From: Variovorax paradoxus
GTDB lineage: Bacteria; Pseudomonadota; Gammaproteobacteria; Burkholderiales; Burkholderiaceae_C
Reading direction: 5' to 3'
Length of the DNA stretch: 64,000 nucleotides
NCBI RefSeq assembly: GCF_018614915.1
Contig: NZ_JAGGNU010000014.1
Span: forward strand, 11,021-75,020
The notes below the pieces were generated by a model that was not told the origin of the DNA, made no database searches, and was given only the letters and a program-made list of their open reading frames with translations. A program made the position numbers and the translations under genes. This document shows positions 8,449 through 16,443 of this stretch, piece by piece (position 1 is the stretch's first letter; each line of letters opens with the position of its first letter).

Positions 8449-9543
8449 TTAGGAGGCCAGCCCGTCTACCGCCTGGAACATCGCCTGCCGCGCCTGGCTG
8501 ATGACCTGCCCGCGCCAGGCATCCGTGTCCGTGTAGAAAGTTTCCAACATCTGCGACCGGATGGCGGCCGCGAGTTCGGCCGGTGCCTCCGGATGCTTGT
8601 GGAGCCAGTGATCGGCCCTGAGCGCCTGCGTCACTTCGAGCATGGACAGGGTTCCGTACTCGAGCGCGATGGCGGTGTGCTCGGCCTGCGGGCATTCGTC
8701 GTCGAGCGCGTAGCACATCAGGCCGGTGAGAAAGGCCGAGGTGGAGGAGCCGTCGTACATCGAGGTCACCGGCGCCGCCGCCGTGCCCCACCAGGTGTTG
8801 GCGCGCGCATAGGCCGCCTTGTCGTCCCTGCCCGCGAAGATGCGCTCGCCGATGCCGCTGGGGCCGAGGCCGGTGTGGAAATCGATCCAGGCGATGCGCC
8901 GTGCGCCGCCGGCATGCGTGCGCAGCACCTCGCGCAAGGTCCTGTTGCTCCAGGTCGGCGCGTCGCCGCCGTAGAACAGGCCGTCGGCGAACTGGTATTG
9001 GCCGCGCGTCACGGCGGCCTGGTAGAAGCCCAGGCCCTCGCGCTCGATGAGACCGTCGATCTCGGCCTGGTTGGCCGGCGTCGGCGGCCATTCGTCGGGC
9101 AGCAGCAGGGCGTGCAGGCGGGCATAGGCCTCGTTGACGGGCAGCGGCTGCGAGAAGTCGAGGAAGTTGCGGTTCAGGTCCACGTTCTCGTGCGTCACGC
9201 GCCGGCTGTGCGAAAAGCCGTACGGATTCAGCGCATGCACGTACAGCACCGCCACGCCCTGGGCGCGCGCCTTCTCGCGCCACTCGGCATCGTGCAGCGC
9301 GAAGGTCTGCACGCCGCTGCCGCAATGCCCTTCGACGCCGTGGCAGGCGCTGCTCACGAGCAGCAGGCGCTCGGGATTCGCCTCGCCCTCCAGCGCCACG
9401 TCCATCGCGAGCTCCTCGCCCTCGCGTCCCTTCCGGGGATGGACATGCGAGCGCACGCTCAGCCCGGCGCTCGCGCAGCCCTCAAGGAACTTCTGGCGCG
9501 CCTGGGCGTAACGGGGTGAAAAGGCCTCGCCGACGCCGATCAT
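8449..9543 (-). CDS. DUF2817 family protein, M14-like zinc peptidase fold
   Basis: 364 residues. The likely zinc ligands are H68-x2-E71 in SACHGVEGH. The carboxypeptidase-like DLNRNF motif is at 122-127, a further His lies in WIDFHTGLG, and a late catalytic-type Glu is in IALEYGT. This arrangement resembles M14 carboxypeptidases and succinylglutamate desuccinylases, and DUF2817 is classed with them. There is no signal peptide. The start codon overlaps the stop of the M20 gene upstream (ATGA at 9540-9543), so the two peptidase-like genes are co-translated and may work on the same peptide or amide. The substrate is unknown. Confidence 0.85.
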   Translation of the reverse strand: MIGVGEAFSPRYAQARQKFLEGCASAGLSVRSHVHPRKGREGEELAMDVALEGEANPERLLLVSSACHGVEGHCGSGVQTFALHDAEWREKARAQGVAVLYVHALNPYGFSHSRRVTHENVDLNRNFLDFSQPLPVNEAYARLHALLLPDEWPPTPANQAEIDGLIEREGLGFYQAAVTRGQYQFADGLFYGGDAPTWSNRTLREVLRTHAGGARRIAWIDFHTGLGPSGIGERIFAGRDDKAAYARANTWWGTAAAPVTSMYDGSSTSAFLTGLMCYALDDECPQAEHTAIALEYGTLSMLEVTQALRADHWLHKHPEAPAELAAAIRSQMLETFYTDTDAWRGQVISQARQAMFQAVDGLAS

Positions 9544-10754
9544 GCGGCCGTGCCCTCAGGCGCCTTCGGGCCTTGGAGGAACTGCTCTGCCAACTGGACC
9601 CAGCAGGTCGCGCCCAGCGGAATCAGATCGTCGTTGAAGTCGTAGCTCGCGTTGTGCAGCATGCAGGGGCCGCCGCCGTGGTGCATGTCGCGGTGGCTGC
9701 CGTCGCCGTTGCCGATGAAGGCATAGGCGCCGGGCTTGGCCTGCAGCATGAAGGCGAAGTCCTCGGCCGTCATCGCGGGCTCCTGCACCAGCACGTTCTC
9801 GGCGCCGACGATCTCGGCCATCACCCTTCGCGCGAAGTTCGCCTCGGCTGCCGTGTTGATGGTCGGCGGGTAGTTGCGGTGGAAGCGGAACTCGCACTCT
9901 GCCTCGTGCGCTGCGCACAGGTGCTCGGCGATCTTCTTCATGCGCGCCTCGATCAGGTCGAGCACCTCCAGCGTGAAGGTGCGCACCGTGCCCTTGAGCT
10001 CGCAGCTGTCGGGGATCACGTTGTTGGCTTCGCCCGCATGGATCATCGTCACCGAGATCACGCCCGCGTCGGTGGGCTTCTTGTTGCGCGTGATGATGGT
10101 CTGGAAGGCCTGCACCATCTCGCAGGCGATGGGCACCGGGTCGATGCCGGTGTGCGGCAACGCCGCATGGCCGCCCTTGCCGCGGATGGTGATGGCGAAC
10201 TCGTTGCTCGAGGCCATGGCCGGGCCCGGGCTCACGGCGAACTGGCCGGCCTTCATGCCGGGCCAGTTGTGCATGCCGAACACGGCCTCCATCGGGAACT
10301 GCTCGAAGAGACCTTCCTTGATCATCTCGCGCGCGCCGCCGCCACCTTCTTCGGCCGGTTGGAAGATCAGGTAGACCGTGCCGTCGAAGTTGCGATGCTT
10401 GGCGAGGTGCTGCGCCGCGGCCAGCAGCATCGACGTGTGGCCGTCGTGGCCGCAGGCGTGCATCTTGCCGGCGTGCTGGCTCGCATGCGCGAAGGTGTTG
10501 AGCTCGGTGACCGGCAGTGCGTCCATGTCGGCGCGCAGGCCGACGGCGCGGGGGCTGCTGCCGTTCTTGACGATGGCGACCACGCCGGTGGTGCCCAGGC
10601 CGCGGTGGATCGGGATGCCCCATTCGGTGAGCTTGGCCGCCACCACGTCGGCGGTGCGCACTTCCTGGAAGCAGAGTTCGGGATGGGCATGCAGGTCACG
10701 TCGAACCGCGGCGATGCCGGCCGCCTGGGTGACGAGGGAATCGATGAGTTTCAT
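9540..10754 (-). CDS. M20 family amidohydrolase (hippurate hydrolase/aminoacylase type)
   Basis: 404 residues from ATG 10754. M20 metal-binding motifs are HAHPELCFQE near the N-terminus, MHACGHDGHTSML (Cys101, His103, Asp104), FQPAEEGGGGA (catalytic and metal Glu135-Glu136) and MHNWPG. This is the M20D group, which includes hippurate hydrolase, IAA-amino acid hydrolase and N-acyl-L-amino acid amidohydrolase. It hydrolyses an amide bond in an N-acyl amino acid. The exact substrate cannot be assigned. It is the first gene of a two-gene operon with the DUF2817 gene. Confidence 0.9.
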   Translation of the reverse strand: MKLIDSLVTQAAGIAAVRRDLHAHPELCFQEVRTADVVAAKLTEWGIPIHRGLGTTGVVAIVKNGSSPRAVGLRADMDALPVTELNTFAHASQHAGKMHACGHDGHTSMLLAAAQHLAKHRNFDGTVYLIFQPAEEGGGGAREMIKEGLFEQFPMEAVFGMHNWPGMKAGQFAVSPGPAMASSNEFAITIRGKGGHAALPHTGIDPVPIACEMVQAFQTIITRNKKPTDAGVISVTMIHAGEANNVIPDSCELKGTVRTFTLEVLDLIEARMKKIAEHLCAAHEAECEFRFHRNYPPTINTAAEANFARRVMAEIVGAENVLVQEPAMTAEDFAFMLQAKPGAYAFIGNGDGSHRDMHHGGGPCMLHNASYDFNDDLIPLGATCWVQLAEQFLQGPKAPEGTAA

Positions 10755-10809
10755 GGGCACGAGTCTAGGCTTTGCCGAACGGCGCCGCAAAGACCGTGCC
10801 GCCCCCGAC

Positions 10810-12012
10810 TCAGCGGCCGGCTTCCTTCAGCCAGGCCGCGCGAGCGGCCAGCGCCGTGTCGGTGAAATCGGTGAACACGCCGTCCACGCCCAGCTTGTAG
10901 AAAGCCGTGTACTCGTTCTTCGCATCGCCCTTGTAGTCCGCGGCCAGCCGGCGCGACTCGTTGCGAAAGGTGAAGGGATGCACGAACAGGCCCGCCTTGT
11001 GGGCATCGGCGACCAGGCGGGTCGGCGCGGTGGAGGTGGCGTCGGCGTCGTTGATCTTGCCGTCGCGGTTGACGTCGACCGGCTTGCCGTCGGCGCCGGT
11101 CGTGCCCTTGATGCTCACGATGTAGCGCTTCCACGGCCCGATGCCGTCGGCATAGGTCTTGATCTCGGCCAGGCCGGCAGGCGTGACCATGACGTCGAAG
11201 TTGCGCTTGTCGCCGGCCTTGGTCCATTCGTAAGGGCGGTCGACCGGCACTGCGTAGGTCATGGCGCCGGTCTTCATGTCGATGCCGTCGCCGTCGATCA
11301 GTTGGATCAGCCGGGTCTTCAGGCCCTTGCTCTTCATGTACTTGAGGCTGCCGGGCTCGAAGGACTGCACCAGCACCGGCGCGCTGCGGCTGTTCCAGCC
11401 CGCGGCCTCGAGCATGGCGATCAGCTTGTCTTCCATGGGCATGCCCAGGTCGCGGAAGTAGCTCGGGTTCTTGGTCTCGGGATAGATGCCGATGGTGCGG
11501 CCGGTCTCGCGCGATTTCGCCTTGGCCAGGTCGATCACTTCCTGGAAGGTCGGCACCTTGTACTGACCGTTGAACTGCTGCGGCCGCTCGGCGTCGGTCG
11601 AGATGGCGCCCAGGCGCTTGATCTCGGCGAGGGTGAAGTCGTTGCTGAACCAGCCGGTCTGGGTTTCGCCGTCGACCTGAATGGTCTTCTTGCGTGCCGC
11701 GAACTCGGGGCGGCTGGCGACGTCGGTGCTGATCGCGAGGTTGGGGTCGTGGCGCGTGATCAGCACGCCGTCCTTGGTCGACACCAAGTCCATCTCGATC
11801 ATGTCGGCGCCCAGTTCGATCGCGCGGGCATAGGCTTCCAGCGTTTCTTCCGGAAGGTAGCCCGAGGCGCCGCGGTGCGCCACCACCAGCGGCGGCTGGC
11901 CGTCGAGCGTGGGCAGGCGGGCCGAAGGGCCGGTGCCGGGCAGGCTGCAGGCGGCCAGGCCGAGGGCGGCGCCGGCGGCCAGGGCGGCTTTCGCGATCTT
12001 GAATTGCATCAT
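10810..12012 (-). CDS. Glycerophosphodiester phosphodiesterase lipoprotein with EF-hand-like loop
   Basis: 400 residues. The start ATG at 12012 (first of two) is preceded by GGAG at a suitable distance. The lipoprotein signal ends LGLAAC, with Cys22 as lipid site. GDPD catalytic motifs are VVAHRGASGYLPEET (His46, Arg47), EMDLVSTKDGVLITRHDP (Glu73, Asp75, His88) and a C-terminal DGVFTDFTD. It hydrolyses glycerophosphodiesters to glycerol-3-phosphate and an alcohol (GlpQ-like) in the periplasm. An insertion at residues 313-324 (DVNRDGKINDAD) matches a calcium-binding EF-hand/dockerin-type loop. Confidence 0.92.
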   Translation of the reverse strand: MMQFKIAKAALAAGAALGLAACSLPGTGPSARLPTLDGQPPLVVAHRGASGYLPEETLEAYARAIELGADMIEMDLVSTKDGVLITRHDPNLAISTDVASRPEFAARKKTIQVDGETQTGWFSNDFTLAEIKRLGAISTDAERPQQFNGQYKVPTFQEVIDLAKAKSRETGRTIGIYPETKNPSYFRDLGMPMEDKLIAMLEAAGWNSRSAPVLVQSFEPGSLKYMKSKGLKTRLIQLIDGDGIDMKTGAMTYAVPVDRPYEWTKAGDKRNFDVMVTPAGLAEIKTYADGIGPWKRYIVSIKGTTGADGKPVDVNRDGKINDADATSTAPTRLVADAHKAGLFVHPFTFRNESRRLAADYKGDAKNEYTAFYKLGVDGVFTDFTDTALAARAAWLKEAGR

Positions 12013-12108
12013 GGGCTTCTTCTCCATCCGGTTTTGAAAGAAGGGGAGCCTACTCCGCGGCGATGACAGTTCCCGAGCGGCAGCGCGGCCGGTCGTAGTT
12101 CCGGGACA

Positions 12109-13326
12109 ATGGTTCGCATGCCCCATCCGCTTTCCACCCGCAGCCTCGAACTCGCGCAGACGCTGGTGCGCATGAACACCGTCAGCACCCACAGCAACCT
12201 GGAGCTGATCGACTTCGCGCGCGACCATCTCGCAGGGCTGGGCGTGCGCAGCCGGCTCACCTACAACGCCGACAAGACCAAGGCCAACCTGTTCGCGACC
12301 CTGGGCGCCGGCAAGAAAGCCGGCGTCATCGTTTCGGGCCACACCGATACCGTGCCCTGGGATGGCCAGGACTGGAGCGTCGATCCGCTCTCGGCCACCG
12401 TGCAGGACTGGCCGCAGGACGCGCACGACGGCGAGGCGGTGCATGCCGAGCCGCGCCTCTACGGCCGCGGCTCGGCCGACATGAAGAGCTTCATCGCGAT
12501 CGCGCTGGCCAATGCCGAGCGCTTCATCGAGAGCGAGTCGCCCTTCGCCGTGCACTTCGCCTTCAGCTACGACGAGGAGGTGGGCTGCTTCGGCGTCAAG
12601 GAGCTGATCGCCGACATGAAGGACCAGGGCATCAAGCCGCTGGCCTGCATCGTCGGCGAGCCGACCCTGATGGTGCCGGCCATCGCGCACAAGGGCGTCT
12701 ACCGCTACCGCTGCTGCGTGCGCGGCAAGGAGGCGCATTCCTCGCTCACGCCGCAATCGGTCAACGCGATCGAGATGGCGGCGCGGCTGGTCGGCAAGGT
12801 ACGCGACATGGCCGAGGGCTTCGAGCGCGACGAGCCGCGCTATGAAGGCTTCGACGTGCCCTTCAGCACCGCCAGCGTCGGCCAGTTCCACGGCGGCATC
12901 GCCGACAACGTGGTGCCGCGCGATGCCGAGTTCCGCTACGAATTCCGCGACCTGCCCACGGCCGACGCACAGAAGATGCAGAAGGAGGTCCGCGCCTATG
13001 CGAGCCGCATCGAGGCCGGCATGAAGAAGGTCGCGCCCGAGGCCGGCTTCAGCTTCGACACCATCTGCGAGATCCCGAGTTTCCTGACCAGCGCCGACGA
13101 TCCCGTGACCCGGCTCGCCCAGCGCCTGGCCAACGAATCGCGCACCACGCTGGTCGCCTTCGGCACCGAAGCCGGCATCTTCAAGAAGGCCGGCATCCCG
13201 ACCGTGGTCTGCGGCCCCGGCAGCATCAACCAGGCGCACCAGCCCGACGAGTACGTGACGCTGGAGCAGCTGGCGCGCTGCGAGCAGTTCCTGCGGGGGT
13301 TGGCAGCGACGAAGGAAATCCGCTGA
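12109..13326 (+). CDS. argE: Acetylornithine deacetylase
   Basis: 405 residues (402 if ATG 12118 is used). M20 metallopeptidase motifs are SGHTDTVPWDGQDW (His78, Asp80), YGRGSADMKSF (bridging Asp) and SYDEEVGCFG (Glu156-Glu157). The C-terminal FGTEAGIFKKAGIPTVVCGP is characteristic of ArgE. It removes the acetyl group from N-acetylornithine in arginine biosynthesis. Diverges from the phosphodiesterase gene. Its stop codon (13324-13326) overlaps the probable start of the next gene. Confidence 0.92.
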   Translation: MVRMPHPLSTRSLELAQTLVRMNTVSTHSNLELIDFARDHLAGLGVRSRLTYNADKTKANLFATLGAGKKAGVIVSGHTDTVPWDGQDWSVDPLSATVQDWPQDAHDGEAVHAEPRLYGRGSADMKSFIAIALANAERFIESESPFAVHFAFSYDEEVGCFGVKELIADMKDQGIKPLACIVGEPTLMVPAIAHKGVYRYRCCVRGKEAHSSLTPQSVNAIEMAARLVGKVRDMAEGFERDEPRYEGFDVPFSTASVGQFHGGIADNVVPRDAEFRYEFRDLPTADAQKMQKEVRAYASRIEAGMKKVAPEAGFSFDTICEIPSFLTSADDPVTRLAQRLANESRTTLVAFGTEAGIFKKAGIPTVVCGPGSINQAHQPDEYVTLEQLARCEQFLRGLAATKEIR

Positions 13327-14546
13327 AGCGCATCGCTTTCGGCCTCCTGTGCGCCGCCGCGCTGCTTTACGCGGCGGCCGCGGCGCTCGAAGCGAGGCAT
13401 CCCGCATGGGGCTACGTGGCCGCGTTCGCCGAGGCCGCGATGGTCGGCGCGATCGCCGACTGGTTCGCAGTCGTCGCGCTGTTCCGGCATCCGCTGGGCC
13501 TGCCGATCCCGCACACCGCAATCATCCCGGCCAACAAGGACCGCATCGGCGCCAAGCTCGCCGGTTTCATCTGCAACAACTTCCTGAGCACGCAGCAGGT
13601 GCTGGCCAAGCTCGAACAGCTCGACCCGGCCGCGCGGCTGGCGCACTGGCTCTCGGCACCCGAGCATGCGGCGAAGCTCGGCGGGCATTTGGCGGCAGCG
13701 GCCCGCTACGGGCTCGCCGCGTTCGACGATGCGCGCGTGCGCGACTTCCTCGGCCGCATGGCCGCCGCGGGCCTGGCGCAGGTCGACGTCTCGCGGCTGG
13801 CGGGCCAGGCGCTCGATGCCTTGACGGCAGATGGCCGGCACCAGGCGCTGCTCGACGACGTGCTGGCGCAGGTCGCCGGCGTGGTCGAAGGCGACGAGGT
13901 GCAGGAACGCATCACCGAGGCGATCGCGCGCGAGATCAGGGCGCTGCGCTACGTGGGGCTGGACCAGGTCGCCGCCAAGCTCGCCACGCGCAAGATCGTG
14001 GCCGCGGTGGCGCGCACGATCGCCGAGATGGCGGCGGAACCCGGGCATCCGCTGCGCCAGCGTTTCGACCTCTTCATGCACGTCTTCATCGCGAAGCTCA
14101 AGACCGATCCCGAGTTCCAGCGGCGCGGCGTTGCCATCCGCGCGGAGCTGCAGGCGCATCCCGCGCTGGGCGACTACCTGCACGGCCTGTGGGGCGAGCT
14201 GCTGGCCTGGCTGCACGAGGACCTGGACCAGGCCGACTCGGCCATTCGCCAGCGCATCGTCGCGATGGCCGGAACGCTGGGTGCGCGGCTCGCGGCCGAC
14301 GAGGCGATCCGGCGCTGGATCAACGAGCAGATCGTGGACGCGGCGCCGCGGGCGATCGAACGCTATCGCGAGGACATCCGGCGCTACATCGTCGAGCGCG
14401 TCGAGGCGTGGAACGCCGACGAAATGACCATCGAGCTCGAACGCCACATCGGGAGGGACCTGCAGTTCATTCGGGTGAACGGCACCCTGGTGGGAGGGCT
14501 GGTGGGCCTGGTCATCCACGCGGTGACGCAGATGTCGAGGACTTAG
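13323..14546 (+). CDS. DUF445 family membrane protein, probable CTG start
   Basis: About 407 residues if translation begins at CTG 13323, which overlaps the argE stop. The first GTG is at 13416 and would give 376 residues. The CTG is favoured because AAGGA (13312-13316) sits 6 nt before it, and because the added N-terminus (KRIAFGLLCAAALLYAAAA) is the hydrophobic segment expected of DUF445 proteins. The next conserved part is AEAAMVGAIADWFAVVALFR, followed by PIPHTAIIPANKDRIG. A C-terminal hydrophobic segment (LVGGLVGLVIHAV) closes the protein. DUF445 proteins are inner-membrane proteins without a firm function. Confidence 0.85.
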   Translation: MKRIAFGLLCAAALLYAAAAALEARHPAWGYVAAFAEAAMVGAIADWFAVVALFRHPLGLPIPHTAIIPANKDRIGAKLAGFICNNFLSTQQVLAKLEQLDPAARLAHWLSAPEHAAKLGGHLAAAARYGLAAFDDARVRDFLGRMAAAGLAQVDVSRLAGQALDALTADGRHQALLDDVLAQVAGVVEGDEVQERITEAIAREIRALRYVGLDQVAAKLATRKIVAAVARTIAEMAAEPGHPLRQRFDLFMHVFIAKLKTDPEFQRRGVAIRAELQAHPALGDYLHGLWGELLAWLHEDLDQADSAIRQRIVAMAGTLGARLAADEAIRRWINEQIVDAAPRAIERYREDIRRYIVERVEAWNADEMTIELERHIGRDLQFIRVNGTLVGGLVGLVIHAVTQMSRT

Positions 14547-15246
14547 GACTTAGGACTTTCTCCCTCTCCCTCTGGGAGAGGGCTGGGGTGAGGGCACTGG
14601 GCGCTTGATCTGTTTGTTGCGCTTGATGTGAGGCTGGAGCCGGGAAGTCGCCCCGGCGGGCGAGTCACTTTCTTTTGCGTCGCCAAAAGAAAGTAACCAA
14701 AGAAAAGGCGACCCACTGTCTGCGACCCCCTTCGGGGGCAACCTGCGGTGCTCGCTTTTCGCGGGGTCCGCGCAAACTCGCCTTCGGCTCAGACAGCGCG
14801 CGGCCCTGATCCGCGAAAAGCTGTGCTCCTCGGCGCAGCCAGAGGGGAGTGGTTCGGGCCTTCGCTTCGCTCGGCCATTCGAAAAACCAATACCGCACCC
14901 CAAACCGCAAGGACGCGCCATGGCGCGTTGGAGTTCAAGCCCCTCTGGGCGTGCCGAGGAGCGCAGCTTCAGGCGGATAAAGGGCCGCGCGCTGTCTGAG
15001 CCGAAGGCGAGTTTGCGCGGACCCCGCCTGAAGCGAGCACCGCAGGTTGCCCGCAGCGAAGCGGAGGGACACGCACAGTGGGGTCGCCTTTTCTTTGGTT
15101 ACTTTCTTTTGGCGACGCAAAAGAAAGTGACTCGCCTGCCGGGGCGACATCCCGGCTCCGGCCTTCAATCAAACGCAACGTAATAACAACCGCCGGGTGC
15201 CCTCACCCTAGCCCTCTCCCAGAGGGAGAGGGAGCAATGCAGCCCT
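14547..15246. repeat. Giant imperfect inverted repeat between convergent genes, no gene
   Basis: These 700 bp hold no credible gene. Outer arms 14560-14597 and 15197-15234 are reverse complements at 37 of 38 positions. The inner arms around 14636-14720 and 15080-15160 are also near-identical in inverted order (they share CTTTTCTTTGGTTACTTTC). A further pair carries the core GGCGAGTTTGCGCGGACCCCG. The whole region can therefore fold as one long cruciform or hairpin. It separates the convergent DUF445 and substrate-binding-protein genes, so it may stop transcription from both sides. Short open frames in it, on both strands, are by-products of the repeat. Confidence 0.85.
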
Positions 15247-16371
15247 TCAAGTCCGGATCCGCCCGTCCCCCGTGATCATCGACAGCTCCACGAACTTCGA
15301 TGCCACGTGGTTGCGTGGCGAGAAGGACACCTCGAAGCCGCCGAACTGCTGGCGGTCGATGGCTTCCAGGCCCTGGATCAGCCCGTCGCGCGTGAGCTTG
15401 CCCGGCGCGCGGCGCAGGCCCTCGGTCAGCACCTTGGCGGCCAGATAGCCTTCCATGCTGGAGAAGTTGGCCTTGGTGGCGCCGCCGCTCTTCTTCACCG
15501 CGTCGTTGAATTCGCGCGTGATGCCGTTGGCGGCGTAGTAGGGCGAAGGCACGACCTGGGTCACGACCACGCCGGCTCCTTCCTTGCCGAGTTCATCGGC
15601 CAGCGCCTGCGTGCCGACGAAGGACACGTTGAAGAAGGTGCCGCCATAGCCGGCCTTGCGTGCTTCGCGGATGAAGGCGGCGCAGGACTTGTAGGCGCTG
15701 ACCTGGACCACGGCGTCGGGCTTCGCGGCCACGATGGTCTTGACTGCAGCCGCGACGTCGACCGAGTTGCGCTCGACCGTCGCAAACGCTGCCGGCTTCA
15801 GGTCGAGCTGAGACAGCGCGAGCGTCGTGCCGTCCAGGCCGGCCTTGCCGTAGGCGTCGTTCTGATAGAACACCGCGATCTTCTTCAGGCCCAGATGGGT
15901 GAGCTGCTTCACGATCAGCGCGGTCTCGTCGTTGTACGAGGCGCGCAGGTGAAACACGTTCTTGTGGAAAGGCTCGCGCAGCGCCATCGCGCCGGTGAAG
16001 GGCGCAACGAACGGGATCTTCGCGCCAACGGCCAGCGGCAGGGCGGCCAGGCTGGTCGGCGTGCCGATGTAGCCGAAGAGCGCGAAGGCCTCCTCGTCGA
16101 TCAGCTTCTTGGTGTTGGCGGCGCAGCGCTCGGGTTCGTAGCCGTCATCGAGGAACTTGATCTCGACGTCGCGATGACCGGGCAGCGCGTTGTACTGGTC
16201 CAGGTACAGCTTGGCGCCCTGGTAGAACTGGATGCCCAGTTGCGCGGCCGGCCCCGAGAAGGGCGCCGACTGGCCGAGCACGATCGGCGTTTCGCCCTGT
16301 GCCCGTGCCAACTGAAAACCGCCGAGCGCCGCAGCGCCTGCAGCGACCGAAAAGTGCCTGCGATTGATCAT
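15247..16371 (-). CDS. ABC transporter substrate-binding protein (branched-chain amino acid type)
   Basis: 374 residues. A Tat-like or Sec signal (MINRRHFSVAAGAAALGG, cleavage after ARA) precedes a type-1 periplasmic-binding fold (Peripla_BP_6). Visible features are IVLGQSAPFSGPAAQLG, KFLDDGYEPERCAANTKKLI and GYIGTPTSLAALPLA. Members of this family bind amino acids, urea, aromatic or other small molecules for LivHMGF-like transporters. No permease or ATPase genes are next to it, so it is an orphan binding protein here. It diverges from the molybdopterin oxidoreductase gene. Confidence 0.9.
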   Translation of the reverse strand: MINRRHFSVAAGAAALGGFQLARAQGETPIVLGQSAPFSGPAAQLGIQFYQGAKLYLDQYNALPGHRDVEIKFLDDGYEPERCAANTKKLIDEEAFALFGYIGTPTSLAALPLAVGAKIPFVAPFTGAMALREPFHKNVFHLRASYNDETALIVKQLTHLGLKKIAVFYQNDAYGKAGLDGTTLALSQLDLKPAAFATVERNSVDVAAAVKTIVAAKPDAVVQVSAYKSCAAFIREARKAGYGGTFFNVSFVGTQALADELGKEGAGVVVTQVVPSPYYAANGITREFNDAVKKSGGATKANFSSMEGYLAAKVLTEGLRRAPGKLTRDGLIQGLEAIDRQQFGGFEVSFSPRNHVASKFVELSMITGDGRIRT

Positions 16372-16443
16372 CGTGAAAACCCCTCAGCGCATCCTCGGCG
16401 CACAACTTAGACTCGACTGAATACTCGTTGTCCCCGGCCCACC

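Noticed and set aside
14550..15183. Several open frames on both strands in the 14.5-15.2 kb spacer
   Set aside because: They are mirror translations of the inverted repeat, have no ribosome sites or domains, and share the same short peptide text on both strands, which is typical of repeat-derived false genes.
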